39,881 nt of DNA, from NCBI GenBank assembly GCA_017302655.1, contig JAFLDE010000031.1, forward strand, positions 1 to 39,881. The letters run 5' to 3'. The notes beneath the pieces were generated by a model. It searched no databases. It saw only the letters and a list, made by a program, of their open reading frames with translations, and was not told the DNA's origin. Source of the stretch: Burkholderiales bacterium (GTDB lineage Bacteria; Pseudomonadota; Gammaproteobacteria; Burkholderiales; Burkholderiaceae_C). Below are positions 1 through 8,375 of this stretch, piece by piece. How positions within the stretch are numbered: the first letter of the stretch is position 1; the number at the start of each line of letters is the position of its first letter. The position numbers and the translations under genes are program-made.

Positions 1-673
1 GCAGCAGCCGCCGCTCGGCCAGGGGGCCGGGCAGCGGCGTGCTGGCCTGGCCGTCGCTGTAGAGCACCAGATGGTCGGGGCGCGAACCGGGCAGCGGCGG
101 ATGCTCGCGGTCCTGGCGCAGCGGGCCGGCCGGCAACAGCCAGCCGTTGCCCAGGCCGCGTCGATCGAAGACCCAAAGCGCCAGGTCGCGGGCCAAACCG
201 TGGTGTTGAAGGCCGTCATCGCTCACGATCATCTGAAGCGCTGGGTGCGCGGCCAGCAAGGCGCGCGCGGCCTCGCCTCGACGCTCGGCCACCGCCAGCG
301 GAGCTTGGCTGCGGCGGGCAATCAGCAAGGGCTCGTCGCCGATGTCCGCGGCTGTGATTCCAGGGCTTGCCAGCACCAGTCCGCGTGTGCGCCTGCCATG
401 GCCGCGCGACACGACGCCCACCTTCAGGCCCCAGCCCTGCAGCAGTTCCAGCACCGCGAGCAAGGTCGGGGTCTTGCCGGCGCCACCCGCGATCCAATTG
501 CCGACCACGAGCACGGGAACTGCCGGCCGCTCGATGGGCGCCAGACCCACGCGGTGGCGCCAACGATCGAAGGCGCTGAGCAAGCGATAGACCCAGGCCA
601 GCGGCCGCAAGGCCCAGGCAAGCAGCCCGCGCGAGCGCCAGGCCTCCTGCACCCACCCGCTGGCCGGGCTCAC
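1..673 (-). CDS. lpxK: Tetraacyldisaccharide 4'-kinase LpxK (C-terminus cut by window edge)
   Basis: LpxK phosphorylates the 4' position of the lipid A disaccharide at the cytoplasmic face of the inner membrane. The minus-strand frame is open from a GTG at 673 to the window edge, giving about 224 residues of a family that is usually near 330. The P-loop region reads VVGNWIAGGAGKTPT, followed by VVSRGHGRR, then GDEPLLIARR and SDDGLQHH, which are typical LpxK signatures in the expected order. The GTG start lies one base after the exbD stop, so the gene is translationally tied to exbD. ATG at 678 is in another frame. The exbB-exbD-lpxK order is a common betaproteobacterial arrangement. The family call is firm; the exact start is probable. 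Confidence 0.93.
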   Translation of the reverse strand, partial: MSPASGWVQEAWRSRGLLAWALRPLAWVYRLLSAFDRWRHRVGLAPIERPAVPVLVVGNWIAGGAGKTPTLLAVLELLQGWGLKVGVVSRGHGRRTRGLVLASPGITAADIGDEPLLIARRSQAPLAVAERRGEAARALLAAHPALQMIVSDDGLQHHGLARDLALWVFDRRGLGNGWLLPAGPLRQDREHPPLPGSRPDHLVLYSDGQASTPLPGPLAERRLL

Positions 674-674
674 G

Positions 675-1097
675 TCATGGCGCCGGCGTCTGCTGCGCCG
701 CGAAGGCGACGCGCGCGAGCCCGGCGGCGCGTGCGGCATCCAGCACGTTCATCACCCGCTGGTGCGCGGCCAGGGCATCGGCAGCCACCACCACCTGCAC
801 TTCCTGTCGGCCGCGCGAAGCCTCGCGTAGCGCCCGCTCCAGCGCCGCCACATCCACCGTACCGGTCAAGGGCGCGCCGCCCACGGCGTAGCGGCCGTCG
901 CTGCCCACCGCCACCACCACTTCCAGCGGAAACTCCTTGGGCGGTGCGCCGCCGGCCTGCGGCAGGTTGATCTGCAATGCGGTGTGCCGGGCGAAGGTGG
1001 TGGAGAGCATGAGAAAGATCAGCACCACGAGCAGCACGTCGATGAAGGGGATCAGATTGATCTCCGGCTCATCGGGGTGACGGTGGCGGAACTTCAT
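675..1097 (-). CDS. exbD: ExbD/TolR family biopolymer transport protein
   Basis: This is the small subunit of the proton-driven ExbB-ExbD motor that energises TonB-dependent uptake (or TolR-like function). The 140-residue protein has a short cytoplasmic N-terminus, one membrane segment (about residues 15-36, INLIPFIDVLLVVLIFLML) containing the conserved Asp of the FIDVLLVL motif that carries protons, and a periplasmic domain to the end. The length is normal. The start overlaps the end of exbB by four bases (ATGA), and lpxK follows immediately. ExbD is preferred to TolR because of the lpxK neighbour and the absence of tolA/tolB. No tonB or TonB-dependent receptor is visible in the window. Confidence 0.95.
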   Translation of the reverse strand: MKFRHRHPDEPEINLIPFIDVLLVVLIFLMLSTTFARHTALQINLPQAGGAPPKEFPLEVVVAVGSDGRYAVGGAPLTGTVDVAALERALREASRGRQEVQVVVAADALAAHQRVMNVLDAARAAGLARVAFAAQQTPAP

Positions 1098-1783
1098 TGC
1101 TGCGACGGCGAGAAGCCCGAATGCGCGGCCGCGTTGGCCGCATGCATGCGCGCTGCACGCATGGCGGTGTGCGTGTGGCGGGTCAGCAAGCTGTAGAAGC
1201 GCTCGGTGGCGTTCTCCAACTGCAGCTCGAAGCCATCGACCAGGCGGCGGAAATGCCGATGGCAGATCAGCGCCGGAATGGCCACGATGAGGCCGAAGGC
1301 GGTGTTGTAGAGCGCGATGGAAATGCCATGCGCGAGCTGCTCCGGGCTCCCGCTGCCTGGCGTCTGGCTGGCGAAGATCTCGATCATCCCGACCACCGTA
1401 CCCAACAGGCCGAGCAACGGCGCGGCGGTGGCGATGGTGCCGAGCAAGGTCAGGTAGCGCTCCAGTTGGTGCACGGCGCCGCGTCCGGCCACTTCGAAGA
1501 CCTGGCGCAAGCGCACGTCGTTGATCAGCGGGTCGGCCAGCACGCTGCGCAGGCCAGAAGCCAGCACCTCGCCCAGCAGGGAGTGCTCGGCCAGTTTGTC
1601 AGCGGTGTCGGCCCCGGGCAGGGCTTTGCCCTCCAGCTGTTCGATGTCGGCCAGCAGCGCGGGCGGCACCACCTTGTTGGCGCGCAGGCTCCAGAAGCGC
1701 TCGATGATCAGCGCCAACGCCAGCACGGAGCAGGCCAGCAGCGGCCAGATCGGCCAACCAGCGGCCTGTACGATGGCAAACAA
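1094..1783 (-). CDS. exbB: ExbB/MotA/TolQ family proton channel protein
   Basis: ExbB forms the pentameric inner-membrane channel around ExbD. The 229-residue product has an N-terminal membrane segment (IWPLLACSVLALALIIERF), a long cytoplasmic loop, and two closing membrane segments including the conserved LGLLGTVVGMIEIF stretch and ISIALYNTAFGLIVAIPAL. The TTG at 1783 is chosen as start because GAGGAG lies eight bases upstream and the protein then begins MFAIVQAAGWPIWPLL, the usual start context of this family. The open frame continues far upstream only as a shadow of xseA. It is the first gene of the exbB-exbD-lpxK operon and is divergent from xseA, with 60 bases between them. Confidence 0.93.
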   Translation of the reverse strand: MFAIVQAAGWPIWPLLACSVLALALIIERFWSLRANKVVPPALLADIEQLEGKALPGADTADKLAEHSLLGEVLASGLRSVLADPLINDVRLRQVFEVAGRGAVHQLERYLTLLGTIATAAPLLGLLGTVVGMIEIFASQTPGSGSPEQLAHGISIALYNTAFGLIVAIPALICHRHFRRLVDGFELQLENATERFYSLLTRHTHTAMRAARMHAANAAAHSGFSPSQQ

Positions 1784-1843
1784 GATCCCGTCTCCTCGAA
1801 AGTCGGCCGCGATTATGGCCAGCCGATCCGAGCCCCTCCCTCC

Positions 1844-3142
1844 TTGTTTGTCTCCACCCGTTCCAGCGGCGCGCTGAGCGTCGCCGCGCTGCTGCAGCAG
1901 CTGTCCCAGCAACTGGGCACGCGCTTCGCCGACGTCACGGTGGAGGGCGAGCTGGCGGGCTTCACCCGCGCCGCCAGCGGCCACTACTATTTCAGCCTGA
2001 AGGACGCCGACGGCGCCCCGGCGCTGATCCGTTCGGCTCTGTTCCGGCGCAGCGCCGCACAGTTGCGTTTCGCGCCGCAGGACGGCCAGCGGGTGCGCTG
2101 CCGTGGCCGCATCGCCCTTTACGAGCCGCGGGGAGACTTGCAGTTCGTCGCCGAGCTCATGGAGCCGGCGGGCCAGGGCGCGCTCTATGAGCAGTTCCTG
2201 CGCCTCAAGGCCCAGCTGGAGGCCGAGGGCGTGTTCGATACCGCCCGCAAGCGGCCGCTGCCCGCGTTTCCCAAGCGCATTGCCATCGTCACCTCGCTCG
2301 GGGCTGCCGCGCTGCACGATGTCGTGACGGCTCTGGCGAGGCGCGCGCCGCAGCTGCAAGCCATCGTGGTGCCCAGCCTCGTGCAGGGCGCCGAGGCGCC
2401 GGCGCAGCTGTGCGCGGCGCTGGCACAGGCGCAGCGACTGGACGGGGTGGAGGTCATCCTGCTCGTGCGTGGTGGCGGTTCGCTGGAAGACCTCTGGGCC
2501 TTCAATGACCCACTCTTGGTGCGTGCCGTGGCCGGCAGCCGGCTGCCCGTGGTATGCGGCGTGGGCCATGAAACCGACGTGACACTCTGCGACCTCGCTG
2601 CCGATCTGCGCGCCCCCACCCCGACAGCCGCCGCTGAGCTGGTGGCACCGGCGCGCGAGGAACTGCTCGCCGGCCTGCAGCACCTGCGCCAGCGTCTTCG
2701 TCAAGGCTTGATGCGCCGCCTGGATCAGCAGGGCCAGCGCCTGGACCGCGCGGCCTTGCGCCTGGCGCGGCCCGCGCAAGCCCTGACGCGCGAGCGTCGC
2801 CGCGTACAGCTGCTGCAGGAACGTCTCCAAGGCGCTGCGCAGCGGCGACTGCTGCTCGAGCCCCAGCGCCTGCTGCGCTGGCAAGAACGTCTGCCAGCAC
2901 GCGTGCATGAGCGATTGGCCGCCGAGCACCAGCGCTTGGCGCGACTGGCCGCCCAACTGCAGGCGTTGGCCCCGCAGCGCGTGCTGGCCCGAGGCTTCGC
3001 CTGGCTGGACGATGGCGCTGGTCGTGCGCTCACCCAGGCGGCGCAGCTGAAGCCCGGCCAGCGTGTGCGTGCCCAGTTGCAAGATGGCCATGCCTTGCTC
3101 GATGTGGCCTCGGTCGAGCAAGGCCAAGGCCGGCCTTCCTAG
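1844..3142 (+). CDS. xseA: Exodeoxyribonuclease VII large subunit
   Basis: XseA is the catalytic subunit of exonuclease VII, which degrades single-stranded DNA from both ends together with XseB. The product is about 432 residues. It has an N-terminal OB-fold ([20 protein letters not shown]), a catalytic domain with [16 protein letters not shown], the [17 protein letters not shown] motif and [16 protein letters not shown], then a long Arg/Gln/Leu-rich coiled-coil tail and a small C-terminal domain. The only in-frame start upstream of the conserved region is TTG at 1844; no clear ribosome-binding site precedes it, so the start is less certain than the gene. The small subunit gene xseB is not adjacent. 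Confidence 0.94.
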   Translation: MFVSTRSSGALSVAALLQQLSQQLGTRFADVTVEGELAGFTRAASGHYYFSLKDADGAPALIRSALFRRSAAQLRFAPQDGQRVRCRGRIALYEPRGDLQFVAELMEPAGQGALYEQFLRLKAQLEAEGVFDTARKRPLPAFPKRIAIVTSLGAAALHDVVTALARRAPQLQAIVVPSLVQGAEAPAQLCAALAQAQRLDGVEVILLVRGGGSLEDLWAFNDPLLVRAVAGSRLPVVCGVGHETDVTLCDLAADLRAPTPTAAAELVAPAREELLAGLQHLRQRLRQGLMRRLDQQGQRLDRAALRLARPAQALTRERRRVQLLQERLQGAAQRRLLLEPQRLLRWQERLPARVHERLAAEHQRLARLAAQLQALAPQRVLARGFAWLDDGAGRALTQAAQLKPGQRVRAQLQDGHALLDVASVEQGQGRPS

Positions 3143-3192
3143 AATCTGCGTCCTCTCCCGCAGATCCCTGCCCCCATTCACCGGAGCCCACC

Positions 3193-3774
3193 ATGGAACA
3201 CACCCTCCCCCCGCTGCCCTACGCCAAGGACGCCCTCGCCCCGCACTACAGCGCCGAGACCCTGGAGTTCCACCATGGCAAGCACCACAACGCCTATGTC
3301 GTGAACCTGAACAACCTGCAAAAGGGCACGGAGTTCGAGGCCATGACGCTCGAAGAGATCGTCAAGAAGAGCAGCGGCGGCGTCTACAACAACGCCGCGC
3401 AGATCTGGAACCACACCTTCTTCTGGAACTGCATGAAGCCTGCCGGCGGTGGTGAGCCCGGCGGCGCACTGGCTGCAGCCATCAACGCCAAGTGGGGCAG
3501 CTACGCGGCCTTCAAGGAAGCCTTCGTGAAGAGCGCGGTGGGCAACTTCGGCTCGGGCTGGACCTGGCTGGTGAAGAAGGCCGACGGCAGCGTCGATATC
3601 GTCAACACCGGTGCCGCCGGCACGCCGCTGACCACGGCCGACACCGCGCTGCTGACCGTCGATGTGTGGGAGCATGCCTACTACATCGACTACCGCAACC
3701 TGCGCCAGAAGTTCGTCGAGACCTTCTTCAGCAACCTGGTGAACTGGGAGTTCGCGGATAAGAACTTCGGCTGA
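3193..3774 (+). CDS. sodB: Iron superoxide dismutase
   Basis: The enzyme dismutates superoxide to peroxide and oxygen in the cytoplasm. The 193-residue protein is the normal Fe-SOD length. Metal ligands are visible: His27 in LEFHHGKHH, His74 in WNHTFFWN, and Asp/His in [13 protein letters not shown] near residue 158. The Fe/Mn signature DVWEHAYY is complete. Residues around [11 protein letters not shown] fit the Fe-type branch, although Fe versus Mn cannot be proven from sequence alone. CGGAGC lies upstream of the ATG. The gene follows xseA by about 50 bases and ends in a strong terminator at 3800, so it closes this transcription unit. Confidence 0.96.
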   Translation: MEHTLPPLPYAKDALAPHYSAETLEFHHGKHHNAYVVNLNNLQKGTEFEAMTLEEIVKKSSGGVYNNAAQIWNHTFFWNCMKPAGGGEPGGALAAAINAKWGSYAAFKEAFVKSAVGNFGSGWTWLVKKADGSVDIVNTGAAGTPLTTADTALLTVDVWEHAYYIDYRNLRQKFVETFFSNLVNWEFADKNFG

Positions 3775-3799
3775 TCCGCCTTGCGAATCGCATGATGAG

Positions 3800-3825
3800 C
3801 GGCGCCTGAGGGCGCCGTTTTTCTT
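3800..3825 (+). terminator. Rho-independent terminator after sodB
   Basis: A perfect stem CGGCGCC / GGCGCCG with a TGAG loop is followed directly by TTTTTCTT. It lies 25 bases after the sodB stop codon and is oriented to end transcription from sodB. Confidence 0.9.
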
Positions 3826-3857
3826 GGGGTTCACAGGATTCACGGTCTTCGCCATCC

Positions 3858-4676
3858 ATGCTCGCGCGCGCACTTCGCCGCATCTGGCTGCTGGCCGCTC
3901 TGGCGGTGGGCTTGCCGCTGCCCGCCGCACGTGTGGAGGGTGCTTCTTGCGAACACAGTGGACGCGATGCACCGCATCTGCTGGTCTTCGGCGGCTGGAC
4001 GGTGCGCACCGAATGGGTCTGGCACTGGCTGCAGGCCTTGCATCGAGATGGCTTCAGCGGGAAGGCGATGGGCAGCCTGTGCGCGGTGCGGGGCCCGCAA
4101 TTGGCGAGCTTCGAGCCGCCAGATATCGACGTGGAGGGCCTGGCGGCCGAACTGCGCACCCGACTGGATGAGCCTGGCGCCAGCGCGCCGCTGCACCTCA
4201 TTGCTCATTCCAGCGGCAGCTTCGTGGCGCAGCGCCTGTTGCAGGCGCTGCGGGCGCAGGGTGCCGAGTCGCTTTTGGCCCGTGTGCACTACGTGAATCT
4301 GGATGGCGATGGCGGCAGCGGTGCCCGCGAGTTGGACGCCGACTTGGTGGCGCGGCTTGCCGACGTACGCGCCGTGTTCGCCCGCGACGCGCAGAGCGGC
4401 AGCGAGTCGGCCAACGCTGGCGCCATGCGCGCGCTGGCGGCGCGTCATCCGGGCAAGGTTCGCTTGGTGGTGCTCGACGCCAGCCGTTCGGGCTGCCAGC
4501 CGCTTGCACGCTGGTGCCTGCACATGGTGCCCATCACCGTGCGCCCGCACGACCCGGCACGCTTTGACCTGGCGCGCGACTACGGCAGCCTGGGGGCCGA
4601 ACGGCCGGTGCAAACCGGCTACCTCAGCAGCCCCAGCGGGCGCGCTGCGGACTCCCTTGTGCCATCAGCCCGCTGA
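3858..4676 (+). CDS. Secreted alpha/beta-hydrolase-like protein
   Basis: The 272-residue protein starts with a signal peptide (MLARALRRIWLLAALAVGLP, cleavage likely after the following Ala-rich stretch). It contains a lipase-like nucleophile elbow, LHLIAHSSGSFVAQRLL, with Ser118 as the candidate nucleophile. The elbow is A-H-S-S-G rather than the usual G-x-S-x-G. Asp residues in YVNLDGDGG and LDASRSGC could supply the acid, and a His in CLHMVP or RPHDP the base. It sits between the sodB terminator and a convergent puuD-like gene whose stop is only a few bases away. The fold is a reasonable call; the substrate is unknown. Confidence 0.6.
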   Translation: MLARALRRIWLLAALAVGLPLPAARVEGASCEHSGRDAPHLLVFGGWTVRTEWVWHWLQALHRDGFSGKAMGSLCAVRGPQLASFEPPDIDVEGLAAELRTRLDEPGASAPLHLIAHSSGSFVAQRLLQALRAQGAESLLARVHYVNLDGDGGSGARELDADLVARLADVRAVFARDAQSGSESANAGAMRALAARHPGKVRLVVLDASRSGCQPLARWCLHMVPITVRPHDPARFDLARDYGSLGAERPVQTGYLSSPSGRAADSLVPSAR

Positions 4677-4679
4677 GCT

Positions 4680-5426
4680 TCAGCAGTGGGTCGATCGATA
4701 GGCGCGGCAGGCCGCGGCGAATGCATCGAATAGAGCAGCCGAGGCCGGGTGCCGGCGAGACTCCCACTCGGGGTGCCATTGCACGCCGAAGTTGAAGCCA
4801 GGCGACGCCGGGTGGCAGAAGGCTTCGATGAGGCCGTCGGGCGCGCGCGCCTCGATCTGCAGGCCCGGTGCCAGGCGGTCCACGCCCTGGCCGTGCACCG
4901 AGTTCACGGCGATGGTGGTCTGGCCCAACAGGGCCGAGAGGCGTCCGCCGGGCGTCAGGTGCACCGGGTGCGCGGGCGCAAAGCTGGGGTAGGGCTGCTG
5001 CAAGTCCCGGTGATCGGTCAGTCCAGGCTGCTCGTGAACCTGCTGGTGCAGGCTGCCGCCCAGCGCCACGTTCATTTCCTGACAGCCGCGGCAAATCGCC
5101 AACAAGGGCATGCCGGCGGCCAGCACCTGGGGCACCAATTGGAGCGTGGCGGCGTCACGCGCCGGGTCTTGCGGCAATTCCGGAGTCCGCAGTGCTTGGC
5201 CGTAGTGGTGCGGCTCCACATTGGAAGGCGAGCCGGTCAGCAACACGCCCTGTGCGAGCGGTAGCAGCCGCGCCCAATCCACGGGCAGCGAGGTCGGCAC
5301 AATGAGTGGCGCCAAGCCCGCAGCGTGCAGCGCATCCAGGTACTGCTGCCGCACCGTTTGCAGGGGTTGGGTGTCGAGCCATCGCTGGCAGGCCGGCAGC
5401 AGCACCACGGGTGGATTTCCAGACAT
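4680..5426 (-). CDS. Class I glutamine amidotransferase-like gamma-glutamyl hydrolase (peptidase C26, PuuD type)
   Basis: Members of this family cleave gamma-glutamyl bonds, for example gamma-glutamyl-GABA in putrescine breakdown. The 248-residue product begins MSGNPPVVLLPACQRW. It has the GVLLTGSPSNVEPHHYG oxyanion region, the nucleophile motif LLAICRGCQEMNVALGGSLHQ and the catalytic His-Glu pair in FGVQWHPEW, so the triad is complete. Length is normal for PuuD-like enzymes. The ATG at 5426 is chosen because the family begins there; the frame stays open further upstream only as a shadow of the neighbouring gene. No other putrescine-pathway gene is nearby, so the substrate is an inference. 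Confidence 0.85.
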   Translation of the reverse strand: MSGNPPVVLLPACQRWLDTQPLQTVRQQYLDALHAAGLAPLIVPTSLPVDWARLLPLAQGVLLTGSPSNVEPHHYGQALRTPELPQDPARDAATLQLVPQVLAAGMPLLAICRGCQEMNVALGGSLHQQVHEQPGLTDHRDLQQPYPSFAPAHPVHLTPGGRLSALLGQTTIAVNSVHGQGVDRLAPGLQIEARAPDGLIEAFCHPASPGFNFGVQWHPEWESRRHPASAALFDAFAAACRAYRSTHC

Positions 5427-5464
5427 GGGCTCTTGGCAACGAGGCGCGGGCTGAGTCAGCTGAC

Positions 5465-5926
5465 TCAGCGGAAGACCGGACCGCTGAGCTTGCTGCCCGG
5501 TTTCAGCCCGCGTTTGGCGAACCAGGTGGCGTTCATTTCCAGCGCGAAGCGCACCGGCTTGGCGGAGCAGTGGTTGCTGCGGTCGTCCAGGGCCTGCATT
5601 TCTTCGACATTGACGATCTCGCCTTCGTCGGTCAAGAACGCGATGGACAGGGGTATCAGGGTGTTGCGCATCCAGAAGCATTGCGTGCCCGGCTGCTCGA
5701 ATACGAACAGCATGCCTTCGTGCTGCGGCATTTCCTTCACGTGCATGAGGCCGATCGCGCGCTGCTGCTCGGTGCGCGCCAACTGAGCCTGGATGCGGTG
5801 CATGCCGGCGCGCAACTCGACGGTGGGCAAGCGCTGCGCCGACTGCGCCAGAGTGGCGGAGGCAAAGAGGGTGGCAGCCAGGCATGCCAGGAGTGCAAAG
5901 AGTGCATGAGGCTTGACGGTCATCAT
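5465..5926 (-). CDS. Secreted DUF192 family protein
   Basis: The 153-residue protein has a clear signal peptide (MMTVKPHALFALLACLAATL, cleavage likely after ATLAQ) followed by one DUF192 domain. The hallmark stretches are present: RAIGLMHVKEMPQHEGMLFVF, FWMRNTLIPLSIAFL, IVNVEEM, and FALEMNATWFAKRGLKPG. The domain is widespread in Proteobacteria and its biochemical role is not established; the product is presumably periplasmic. It is divergent from ccoI with only 34 bases between start codons, and it lies upstream of the puuD-like gene on the same strand. Confidence 0.85.
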   Translation of the reverse strand: MMTVKPHALFALLACLAATLFASATLAQSAQRLPTVELRAGMHRIQAQLARTEQQRAIGLMHVKEMPQHEGMLFVFEQPGTQCFWMRNTLIPLSIAFLTDEGEIVNVEEMQALDDRSNHCSAKPVRFALEMNATWFAKRGLKPGSKLSGPVFR

Positions 5927-5960
5927 GTCGCGTGAAGGCAGGTGACGGGAGAATTTCCAG

Positions 5961-8129
5961 ATGCCGGTTCACGACTCCCAGGCCGCCGGCGCGGTCATTA
6001 TCGGAAGCGCCGAAGCGCCCTCGATGGCGCAGGAGCGCGCTTGGGCGGTGGCCGGGCTTCACTGTGCCGCTTGCGCCGGGCAACTGCGCGAACGTCTGAT
6101 GGCGGTTCCTGGGGTGCAGGCAGCTGAAGTGGGCTATGGCGCGGCGCTGGCGGTGGTGCGCGCGCCAGCCGCCCTTCAGGACGAGCTGCCGCAGCGCTTG
6201 CGTGGCAGTGGCTACCGGCTGGCACCGATGGAAGCCGCGTCGGCCGCGGAGTTGCGTCGCCAGGAGTCCCGCCAGCTGCTATGGCGCCTCTTCGTGGCTG
6301 GCTTTTGCATGATGCAGGTCATGATGCTGGCGGCGCCCACCTACTTTGCGGAAGGGGCGGCCATGCCGGCGGACCTGCGCCGCTTGCTCCACTGGGGCGG
6401 TTGGGTGCTGAGTTGGCCGGTGATGCTCTTCAGCAGCCAGCCCTTCCTGGTCGGTGCCTGGCGCTCGCTTCGGCAGCGCCGCCTGGGCATGGATGTGCCG
6501 GTGGCGCTGGGCGCGCTGGTCACCTTCGGCGTCAGCACCCTGGCGCTGTTCGACCCCGCAGGGCCATGGGGCGCCGAGATTTATTTCGACTCGCTGACCA
6601 TGTTCATCAGCTTCCTGCTGGCTGCGCGCTGGTTCGAGTTGCGTGCGCGCCATGCGGCGGCGGCCGAGTTGTCCGAATTGGTCGCCGACCAGCAGGCGCC
6701 GGTGCAGCGCGAGGCGGCCGATGGCCGTGTGGAAGCGGTGGCCTTGTCGACCGTTCGCGCGGGCGATGTGCTGCGCGTCGGTCTGGGTGAGGTGGTGCCG
6801 GTCGATGCGCTCCTGCTGGAGGGCGAAACGCAGGTGGACGAGGCCCTGCTCAGTGGGGAGTCGCATCCCCTGCGCCGTGTCAGCGGCGAGACCTTGGTGG
6901 GCGGTAGCCTGAACCTGGGTCGCCCGGTGCGTGTGCGTGCGCTGATGGGGGCTGGCGAGGGTCGCGCCGCGCAACTGGCTCAGCAGCTGCAGCATGCACT
7001 GACGGCACGGCCCCAGGCCGAGTCCCTGGCCGACCGCTGGGCGCAGCCCTTCCTGGCGGGCGTGCTGCTGCTGGCCTTGCTGGCGGCGGTGGGTTGGGCT
7101 TGGTGGGTGTCGCCGCAGCAGGCCGTGGCGGTGGCTTGCGCGGTGCTCATCGTCACCTGCCCCTGCGCCTTTGCGCTGGCACAGCCGGCCGCCCGCGTGG
7201 CCAGCCACCGCACCTTGGCACGCCAGGGGCTGCTGCTGCAGCGCCTGGAGGCGCTCGAGAACCTGGCGCGGGTGGATCGCGTCTGGCTGGACAAGACCGG
7301 CACGCTGACCCGCCCGCAGCTGCGACCGCGCGAGTTGCAGAGCGGTGCCCTCCAATGGCTGGGCCGCGCGGTGGTGCTGGCGAGCTGGTCACGACACCCG
7401 ATGGCGCAAGCCGTGGCGCGCTGCGCCGCTGGCGAGCCCGGTTGGCGCTGGCAGGACGTGGAGGAGCAAGCCGGCGTGGGCTTGCGTGCGCGTGACGGCC
7501 AGGGGCGCTGGTGGCGCCTGGGCCGCGATGCCCAAGGGGGCAGCGGCGAGCTCGTCTTCGGCCTCGAGGGTGAACCGGCTTCCCTGGTGTTCGAAGCCGA
7601 CGAGCAAGTGCAGCCCTTCGTGCCCGGCATGTTGGCCGAGTTGCGCGAGTTGGGCATGCGCGTTGGCCTGCTGTCAGGCGATCAAGCTGCACGCGTGCAG
7701 CGTCTGGCCGGCGATCTGGGCCTCGCGGCTGGCGTGGATGCGCTGGGCGCCTGCTCGCCCGAGGCCAAGCGCGAGCGTGTGCGCCAAGACCAAGCCGAGG
7801 GTCACCGCGTGCTGATGGTGGGCGACGGTGTGAACGACGCCCCGGTGCTCGCGCAGGCCGATGCCTCGCTGGCGGTGACCGGCGCCAGCAGCCTGGCCAA
7901 CCGAGCGGCGGATGTGCTGCTGCTCCGCGGCGATCTCTCCCAGCTGCCCTTGCTCATCCGCCAAGCCAGACGCACGCAGGCCATCACACGTCAGAACCTG
8001 GTGTGGGCGCTGCTTTACAACGGCGTGGCCATCCCGATGGCGTTGGCTGGCTGGCTGCCCCCCTGGGCGGCGGGCTTGGGCATGGCGCTGTCTTCTCTGC
8101 TGGTGGTTGGTAACTCGCTGCGCCTTTGA
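5961..8129 (+). CDS. ccoI: Copper-translocating P-type ATPase for cbb3 oxidase assembly (CcoI/FixI type)
   Basis: CcoI exports Cu(I) across the inner membrane to supply the CuB site of cbb3 oxidase. The 722-residue protein has an N-terminal heavy-metal domain with CAAC at residues 35-38, membrane helices, a transmembrane CPC motif at 400-402, the phosphorylation motif DKTGTLT (Asp444) and the hinge GDGVNDAPVL near 621. The HMA domain, PB1 layout and length are normal. Direct linkage to ccoS and ccoNOQP decides CcoI over a general CopA. It is divergent from the DUF192 gene, and a short GGGAG lies upstream of the ATG. Confidence 0.95.
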   Translation: MPVHDSQAAGAVIIGSAEAPSMAQERAWAVAGLHCAACAGQLRERLMAVPGVQAAEVGYGAALAVVRAPAALQDELPQRLRGSGYRLAPMEAASAAELRRQESRQLLWRLFVAGFCMMQVMMLAAPTYFAEGAAMPADLRRLLHWGGWVLSWPVMLFSSQPFLVGAWRSLRQRRLGMDVPVALGALVTFGVSTLALFDPAGPWGAEIYFDSLTMFISFLLAARWFELRARHAAAAELSELVADQQAPVQREAADGRVEAVALSTVRAGDVLRVGLGEVVPVDALLLEGETQVDEALLSGESHPLRRVSGETLVGGSLNLGRPVRVRALMGAGEGRAAQLAQQLQHALTARPQAESLADRWAQPFLAGVLLLALLAAVGWAWWVSPQQAVAVACAVLIVTCPCAFALAQPAARVASHRTLARQGLLLQRLEALENLARVDRVWLDKTGTLTRPQLRPRELQSGALQWLGRAVVLASWSRHPMAQAVARCAAGEPGWRWQDVEEQAGVGLRARDGQGRWWRLGRDAQGGSGELVFGLEGEPASLVFEADEQVQPFVPGMLAELRELGMRVGLLSGDQAARVQRLAGDLGLAAGVDALGACSPEAKRERVRQDQAEGHRVLMVGDGVNDAPVLAQADASLAVTGASSLANRAADVLLLRGDLSQLPLLIRQARRTQAITRQNLVWALLYNGVAIPMALAGWLPPWAAGLGMALSSLLVVGNSLRL

Positions 8130-8138
8130 AAGCCTGAA

Positions 8139-8312
8139 TTGGAAATCCTTTACCTGCTCGTCCCTGTGTCCGTGGTGTTGGCGCTGCTGGTGCTCATCGT
8201 GTTTGCGTGGGCGCTCAAGGGCGGCCAGTTCGAGCGCCTGGATGCAGAAGGTGAACGGATCCTGTTTGACGAAGATCAAACCGGAAAAAAGACACCCCCG
8301 GAGAGCCCTTGA
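8139..8312 (+). CDS. ccoS: cbb3 oxidase maturation protein CcoS
   Basis: This 57-residue protein starts at a TTG and reads MEILYLLVPVSVVLALLVLI, one membrane helix, then FAWALKGGQFERLDAEGERI and an acidic FDEDQ tail. The W-x-x-K-x-GQFE.LD..G.RIL.D pattern is the hallmark of CcoS, which is needed for cofactor incorporation into cbb3 oxidase. It begins nine bases after the ccoI stop, so the two are co-transcribed. The stop codon lies inside the FNR box that precedes ccoN. The TTG start is supported by the conserved first residues and the tight spacing. Confidence 0.93.
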   Translation: MEILYLLVPVSVVLALLVLIVFAWALKGGQFERLDAEGERILFDEDQTGKKTPPESP

Positions 8313-8322
8313 TACCGGTCAA
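8309..8322. promoter_or_regulatory. FNR/Anr box upstream of ccoN
   Basis: TTGATACCGGTCAA matches the FNR consensus TTGAT-N4-ATCAA at nine of ten defined positions. It lies 53 bases upstream of the ccoN ATG and overlaps the ccoS stop codon. This is the standard place for low-oxygen activation of the ccoNOQP operon by the Fnr protein encoded at 13206-13955. Confidence 0.88.
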
Positions 8323-8375
8323 GCCGACCCCTGGCCGGCCGCCGAACAATGCCACTTGTTAATAGGAGGACATCC

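Noticed and set aside
675-1783. ExbBD as the energy source for glucan uptake in the same window
   Set aside because: They belong to a conserved operon with lpxK 16 kb away, and no TonB-dependent receptor is present in the glucan locus.
1094-3181. A 695-codon minus-strand frame that would give ExbB a 460-residue extension
   Set aside because: The extension is the shadow of xseA. ExbB of normal length starts at TTG 1783 behind GAGGAG.
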